Source: Mesaphorura yosii
Lineage: Eukaryota; Arthropoda; Collembola; Poduromorpha; Tullbergiidae
NCBI GenBank assembly: GCA_009869945.1
Contig: WIXG01000121.1
Span: 1-64,000, forward strand
Direction: 5' to 3'
Length of the DNA: 64,000 bases
The stretch's first letter is position 1; the number at the start of each line of letters is the position of its first letter. This document shows positions 58,015 through 64,000 of this stretch, in pieces. A program made the position numbers and the translations under genes. Under the pieces are notes generated by a model. It was not told the DNA's origin. It did not search any database and was given only the letters and a program-made list of their open reading frames with translations.

Positions 58015-60176
58015 TTTGTATTAAAATATTAAAAAGTTGATTCTATTAGGCCTGTGAGAGGGTAAACTCGCGTATTGTACGAATTCGTCCTATTCGTGTA
58101 GTGGAGTCGCATAGTTTGAAAAGAACAATTACAGATCTAATTTAGTAGTATTTATGAAAACGGCACAATTAATTGAGGATAACTTTGTCACAAAGACGGC
58201 ACCAAGTTATGAAAGATTGTTGTGGACAAAAAGAGATTGAGCTTGCTTGCTTGACAAAAGACAATGCTTGGATCTTGTTTTTCTTATTTCAACTTACTTT
58301 GTACATTATTATTTGAATAAACTTACTCATTTTCTTGTACTGATAAAACAAAGCGTAAAATGATTTATTTCGGGCATAGTAAATGAAACATAAAGAAAAC
58401 AAGATCCGACCATAGAATACTTACTTCGATAGATCCCAACCAACAACGTCTGAGCCAGTAGAGCTTTTCTACTTCCTTAATCACCGATCAGTATCACTAC
58501 AAGGCAAGGCAGTTAGTAGTTCCCAAATATTCATCTTGTAATCATTTAAATTCTGATCTCGATTCCAGACGAACGTATATTCCCTCGCTCGTGTGTTTAA
58601 ACGATCTCACATGCATCATCGCATCAAGCTTGAGACTTCAAGACTCACAGTTTTGCAAGCGAGATTTTCCACCGTATGAGCTTGGTTCTAAGGATAAAAC
58701 TTTTATTAATTAATTTTTTATTAACTGCAATGCAAAGTTTATCTTAATGCCGAGATTGCAAATACTATATACCACACGCAATTCGAGCTCCAGCATTGCC
58801 GTTCATTAATGAAGCGACATGAAGAATGCACAAAGCTGAGCGAAGACGAAGTATTTCAACTACACATAGTAATGATAGTTTATTTACGTCAACGTTCATA
58901 CAAATAGCAAATACAAATATACTCAGGTCTAGAGAAGTGCATTTCTATTTCGTGACTACCACACTTCTCTTTAAATAGTACGACAATTTGTATAATTTGG
59001 TAGCTTGTGAGGACCAACAGATAATTCATATAGCCACAATCTGTCACGAGTCACGACGAACGTTACAACACCGAGTTAATTATCTTCCAAATAAGTCTGA
59101 CTTTTCCCACAGGTACTTTCCAAATCAAAATTCAGCGTTCAGCCAAATCTCACCACTCCACGCTGAAGATTGACAGACTTGACTAATTGACGTGAATTGA
59201 TTTAATTGTACCTGCTTTGCTTCGTTTTTCTCGTTTCCAGCCTTAACATATTTCATATCAATTTGAACGACATAGATAACATGCATATACTCTTCATCTT
59301 CATCAGGTCTATGTATACGAATATGGAATAAGATTGTGGTTTGCACAATCTTGTCACAACTGACAAGCTAAATTGGTTCCTCACAACGTTACAATTTACG
59401 ATTATACAACTCTAGAGAGCCTCCGTCGTTGTTAATACGCATTTCACGTGACTATAAAACACTATCAAAATTTTTGCTCCCATTCTTAACTAATTTCAAT
59501 ATCTAACTATATTTCCAAGTCCAAGTATTACAACATACAAGAATCAACTACGCTACGTTTCTCCTTTTTCTTTGCATTTCCCTGCATTGATTAGTGCCCA
59601 AATCGTATTTTCAGTTGCGAAGACGCTCTTAAAGCGGAAATTGTACTTTTCAGCAGTCTAAAATTATAATGACACGTAAAAGTTCAACTAAACTAGCAGG
59701 GAGTAGGAACCGAACAGTTTAAGCGAATTGTTAAAGCCAAGATTAAATAAAGTCAGCGCTTGTGAACTTTCTTATATACAAAGAATGTAATGACTCGAAA
59801 ACGTCAGTCAACGTCAAGCGAACGTTGACCAAAAATATAGTAAAAAATTAATGTTAATTCAAAAATATCTCAGTAACAAAAATAAAACTCGATTACAAAT
59901 TATATTGGTTCAAACTTAAAACGACAAGATCAAAGTCTCGAAAACAAAGTCAACTCCTAAAATCGTATCACGTGCGAATAAATATTCGACTTCAGCAACT
60001 AAAAATTAAAATAGGCCAATAGGAAAGAGTTAAATGATAGTACAACTTACAGTCAAAATAATGTGGCCTCGTTGGCAGTTCAAGTAAAGCAAACAAAAAC
60101 AATAAAAGGGTCTTCGAAGTGTTCGAAATTAAACTTAAAATAACGCGTAGAAAAATCCAATCTTTCATGCTACAAT
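58015..60176. other. Convergent 3' region between desaturase and FAM13
   Basis: Contains the desaturase poly(A) signal (58316-58321) and presumably a long FAM13 3' UTR. No coding exon or RNA gene was recognised in this AT-rich 2.1 kb. Confidence 0.5.
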
Positions 60177-62699
60177 TCAGTCTTCTACTTTTCCAAGTTC
60201 CGACCCCGCGAATGGGTATTTCTTTTTCGTAATGAGAACATCGAGTAGTTTTGTGTTGGCTCTGAAGTGTTTGTACTTTTGATACAAGAGTTCCATGTCG
60301 CTTGTAGAGTATTTGTCCTCCTTCTGAGGGACGCGTCCGGTATTGTTTTGAAATTCCGTCTCAAATTTGCGAAGAATCGTTCGCAGCCGCTTTTTCTCGT
60401 CAGAGGCCAATTTATGCTTAGACTCCAGCTCGGGCCTAAAAGAATGCAACGAGATTAATAAAATAAAATCCTGCTGAAACCGTACCTGCCAGTTAATAAT
60501 TAGCTTACAATGACATTTCATTGAAGTCTTCGTTCTTCAAATCTACGACTTCAACTGCTGAAGTACCCGGTTGAGTTTCCTTTGATTTAGCACAGCCCGA
60601 CTTCATTTCTGACGACTCTTTGTTAGTTTCCATCGATTGCCTTCTGGAGCCGTCTCCGCCGCTGAAGTCCAGTGTTTCATGCTCAATAATCGGCACCAAA
60701 TCAAAGCTGTTTTCTCGCTCCGCAGAATACCGGAAGCTCAATTTCTTCACAAGTCTATATCGACTGTACAGAGGCTTGACAATGTCCTTCTCCTCTTTCG
60801 AATCAGGGCGACCATGTCTTCTTTCCAAGACAAGAAGCTGCTTCTGCATAGAATTCTTCTCGCTCACGAGCTCCTGCTGTGTCATGAGCATTGGATCTTC
60901 AGGTCGCCCAGTAGCTTTACGATTTTCATCCAGGGCAGTTTGAATTTGCCCAACCAACGCTTGAAGCTGCTTCAGCGCTTCGTCTGAAACACTTCTCACA
61001 CGTGCGGTAAATGATCCGGGCAAACGTAACTTCTTCGCTAAGGAGTCCATGTTGTTCTGGTTGCTGGAGTCCTCGCGGATCACTAAACACCAGCAACAAT
61101 TCATCAGATTCATTTACCTTAAGAGTTTTGAAAGAATTCATGGTATGCCTTCACTTACTTTGCAGTTCTCTCTTCGCTCTAGAGATCTGAAGAAGACATT
61201 TACGCATATCTTTGCTATTTTGTCGATCCATTTGCGAAGGCTTGCGCCCGTGATTATTCTCAAAGTCCAATTCCAACTGTTTAATTTGCTTCTTAAAGTT
61301 TCCAATTTGCTTGTAAAGGCCGTTTATTCTTGAGTCCTGCACGGCTTCCTCATCTTGACGGTTCGGCGGTGGATGAACCGGCGACTGGTACAATGGAATG
61401 TGCGGCACTCCAATCGCGTCTCGAATTTGTGTGTGGTTCCTTGGCGAAAGCACAGCGTGATCCTGAAGAAATTTAGAAATGAAGTCATAAATTCAGTCTC
61501 AGTTGGTAAAGTGCATGCCATGAAATCCAACTCTCTTAAGAAGAAGTGAGCTCACCGATGAAGAAAGCCTGCAAGCTGAGATCGGCTCCAATGAGTCAAT
61601 GTTTTCATGAAGTGTAGAAAGATCGAGTAACGGGAGAGGTGCCAAGTTAACTGGCTCCTCAGGAATTTCGTTCTCATCATCAAACGGGTCTTGTCCCGCG
61701 TCCGACTCCAATTCAGAAACCGATTCCCTTTCACTCGACATCTGCTCTTTCAGTTCCCTCTTGCCCGTTAAATGCTAATAAAAGATTAAATGCAAGGTGG
61801 CGAGATGAGATCATACAATGGGTTCAACTTTCCGAGAAATATAAAACTTCTCTCCTTACCATATCAATTCGAGCGCCAGAACTTTGAGACCGTTCTTGAT
61901 TTAGCAGCGAGACGCCATCGATGTCATCGTTTCTTGTACTTCTGCCTTCGGGAAGCGACCGATGCGGGCGTCGGGTCTTTCTTGAATTCCATTGCGCTGC
62001 AGTTCTTTCAAATTGGCGCTGCACTTCAGGCTCGAAATCCATGGGCATTATCCGCATTCCATAGCCCACTTGTGGTGCCGCATGAAATGGTGGAACGGAC
62101 TTCACAGCTGAAGTTGCCTATCGAAGTTCACAAAGTTAAAGCCATGAAGAAAATGCACATTAAATACCATGAAAAGGCGATTCAGGCCTAAAAGCGTCGG
62201 TCTCAACTTACCTCAGCAAATTGACCTTCATTTATCTCAAAACATGGAACCACGGCATCATTTGACGTATTCTTTGTGGCATGAACCTCTGCAGGTTCGG
62301 AATCATTTCCCCTGCAATAAAAATTGATATTGATTGGAAACCGATACTCAATTCAATCCTTCCAAAAATTATTTACTAAAAGTCTAACCTGATGACTTTC
62401 TTCTCCTGTTCTTGTGAACTGCTCTCATGACGCTCTTTTCTCTTCCTGTCAGACATTGCAATCTTTACTGGAGCAGACTCCTTCTTGCCTCCCACTTTGC
62501 ACTTCTCGAATATCCCGTCAATATGAGCTTCCTCTGCGACTTCTGGCGCGTTCGGATCCAAAACTTCAACTGGGGTGTTCTCAGGAGAAGGGACTACCGA
62601 GTCCAGACTCGAACTGCTGAGACTTTCCTTTTGATCTGGGGAGTTGTATGCGAAAGCCAGCCTTGATTCGGAGACGGAATTTCGAAGACTGCCCTGCAT
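60177..62699 (-). CDS. FAM13: FAM13 family protein, short form without RhoGAP domain, about 674 aa
   Basis: Seven exons on the minus strand join in phase: 62699 (or 62693)-62389, 62311-62212, 62117-61860, 61774-61556, 61462-61159, 61082-60509 and 60435-60177. The C-terminal half carries the FAM13 coiled-coil repeats, each with a GR motif: KQLELDFENNHGRKPS, LLVLERRHGRPDSKEEKDI followed by KPLYSRYRLVKKLS and VPIIEHETLDF, and LRKFETEFQNNTGRVPQKED followed by LLDVLITKKK. The N-terminal part is Ser/Glu-rich and disordered; DHAVLSPR precedes the first coiled coil. Family knowledge: vertebrate FAM13A has long isoforms with an N-terminal RhoGAP domain and a short form of about 700 aa without it. The first exon here opens either at ATG 62699 (MQGSLRNSVSES) or at acceptor 62693 as an internal exon of a longer gene. 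No RhoGAP exon was seen up to 64000. Confidence 0.9.
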
Positions 62700-64000
62700 T
62701 CCGAGAAAACAGAGTGAGACCGATGAAAACAACAACAATCTTTGAATCTCAAGGCGATTTGCAGTTTACCCTGCTAACTTAACACTAGACACTGTAAGGT
62801 AGCTAAGCGTTCGCTCAAGGACTGTGAATCTGTGAAACTTTTGATTTTCATACTAAGGAGACTAAAGACGAATTGTAAACCCTGCATGCCCGTAATCCAA
62901 ATCCCAAATCTAATAATAGTTGTTTGTGGGTATGAAGCGTGACCAACCAATGATGCTCAATGAAAGTGGATTTGTCAACATTACATAAATACAAAAGAAA
63001 TCTTGGCAAACTGCACCGGAGCCGGCCGAGTACACAAGTATTTGAGTTCATAATTGAATCAAACACTGTTTCGCTCATGACCTCAGCTTATACTTCATAC
63101 ATCGCAATCTTGAGAATAGCAGCAAGCGCACATTTTGTGCCTCTTCCATGCATTCACATATAATTCTTCGTGACTGCTTCAGATATCACGCAATGCGTCG
63201 TAGCAACTCGCATTCGAGAAACCACAAGTGCAGTGCATAAATCGACGAAGTAGAGCTAATTTAATGAGTGTTCAATTCTGTCCATTCATATTTGGTTGTC
63301 AATTGCGTAATACTCTCATTGTGCACAGCACACACGAATACTGAGCACATATCACGACATGGAAATCCGACAATTGGAAGCGGTGGACGACTAGACGACT
63401 TGTTACGTAACTACCTGCCATTGTCAATCCACTGCACTGACTACTGGAAATTGAATGACATACTGATTTGCTGATAAAAATAGCATTTAGACTCATTCAT
63501 TGGTCACGACTCGCTAACTGATGCGATGCAACTGCAACTAGCTTACTTATCCCTTGAGATTAGATCAGAAGCCTGAAAGCTTATGCACGTATTTGCAATA
63601 CACCACGTGCCTTGCCATGCCATGTGCGCGCGTGCACTGAATTGAAAATTAGAATAGGATAAGATAAATGAGGCGTCTGTAATCTATTCTCGGATATAAC
63701 CTTTGTAATCTTAATGGATTTCTGGAATCTCAGAGTCTGGACTTCTTTGTTACTTTGTGAAATAACTAAAATGAAAATCTACCTGCCACACAATGGATGC
63801 TAAAAATAATCACTCGATGCTTGAAGCCATTAGACGATCGAGCCAATGGCTCTCTCTGCTAATGAATGAACGAGCATCATTTACCGATTGAGAAAATAAT
63901 GAGAATTCTAGACTTGACCAAGTTTGCAATTTACTCTGCTCCAATTCGATCCGAAAATAACTCTGACCTTACCCAAACTTGTAAATAGTAAATAAATGAG
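62700..64000. other. Upstream flank of FAM13
   Basis: No coding exon was recognised. In the longer-gene reading this is an intron leading to RhoGAP exons beyond the window; in the short-form reading it is promoter and 5' UTR. CTCGGAATGCAG just upstream of 62693 serves equally as a splice acceptor and as a start-codon context. Confidence 0.4.

Overview
The window is nuclear DNA of an animal, almost certainly an arthropod. Its genes are split by mostly short GT-AG introns, often 60-120 nt. They include a group-E SOX factor, YLPM1, DPH5, FAM13, an acyl-CoA desaturase, C2H2 zinc-finger genes, and a cluster of secreted or single-pass proteins that look arthropod-like. I cannot fix the order from the sequence; a pancrustacean such as a springtail or crustacean would fit. 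Gene models were built by joining open frames across splice sites with matching phase. No transcript evidence was available.

Layout. Positions 1-120 are an AT-rich transposon end, followed by a tRNA-Trp(CCA) gene at 957-1028. From 1.8 to 18.1 kb, four plus-strand genes lie in tandem (called A-D here: 721, 420, 347 and 185 aa). Each has a signal peptide or hydrophobic segment; B and C also share a four-cysteine C-terminal pattern. They have no recognised function. Gene C has a TATA promoter and a non-coding first exon about 3.7 kb upstream of its start codon. The minus strand from 18.6 to 26.0 kb carries a 13-exon YLPM1 orthologue (RNA-associated P-loop protein). About 8.7 kb without a detectable gene follows, then the SOXE gene (34.6-38.6 kb, plus), whose 3' end converges with DPH5 (39.0-40.4 kb, minus). 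Divergent from DPH5 is a 251-aa protein with a hydrophobic C-terminus (41 kb).

Two C2H2 zinc-finger genes (43.7-44.9 and 47.7-51.0 kb), a delta-9-type desaturase (56.5-58.0 kb) and the short, RhoGAP-less form of FAM13 (60.2-62.7 kb, minus) complete the window. The unrelated housekeeping and regulatory genes do not form a pathway; the only functional-looking grouping is the A-D cluster.

Three small non-autonomous DNA transposons are delimited by perfect 8-bp target duplications: a 283-bp element in a DPH5 intron, 9 bp from a splice donor; a 329-bp element at 54.9 kb; and a 40-bp element that is only a perfect palindrome at 4177-4216. YLPM1 also contains a 90-nt intron that keeps the frame and has no stop, so spliced and unspliced forms would both be translatable. 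No retroviral, LTR or Polinton sequence was recognised.
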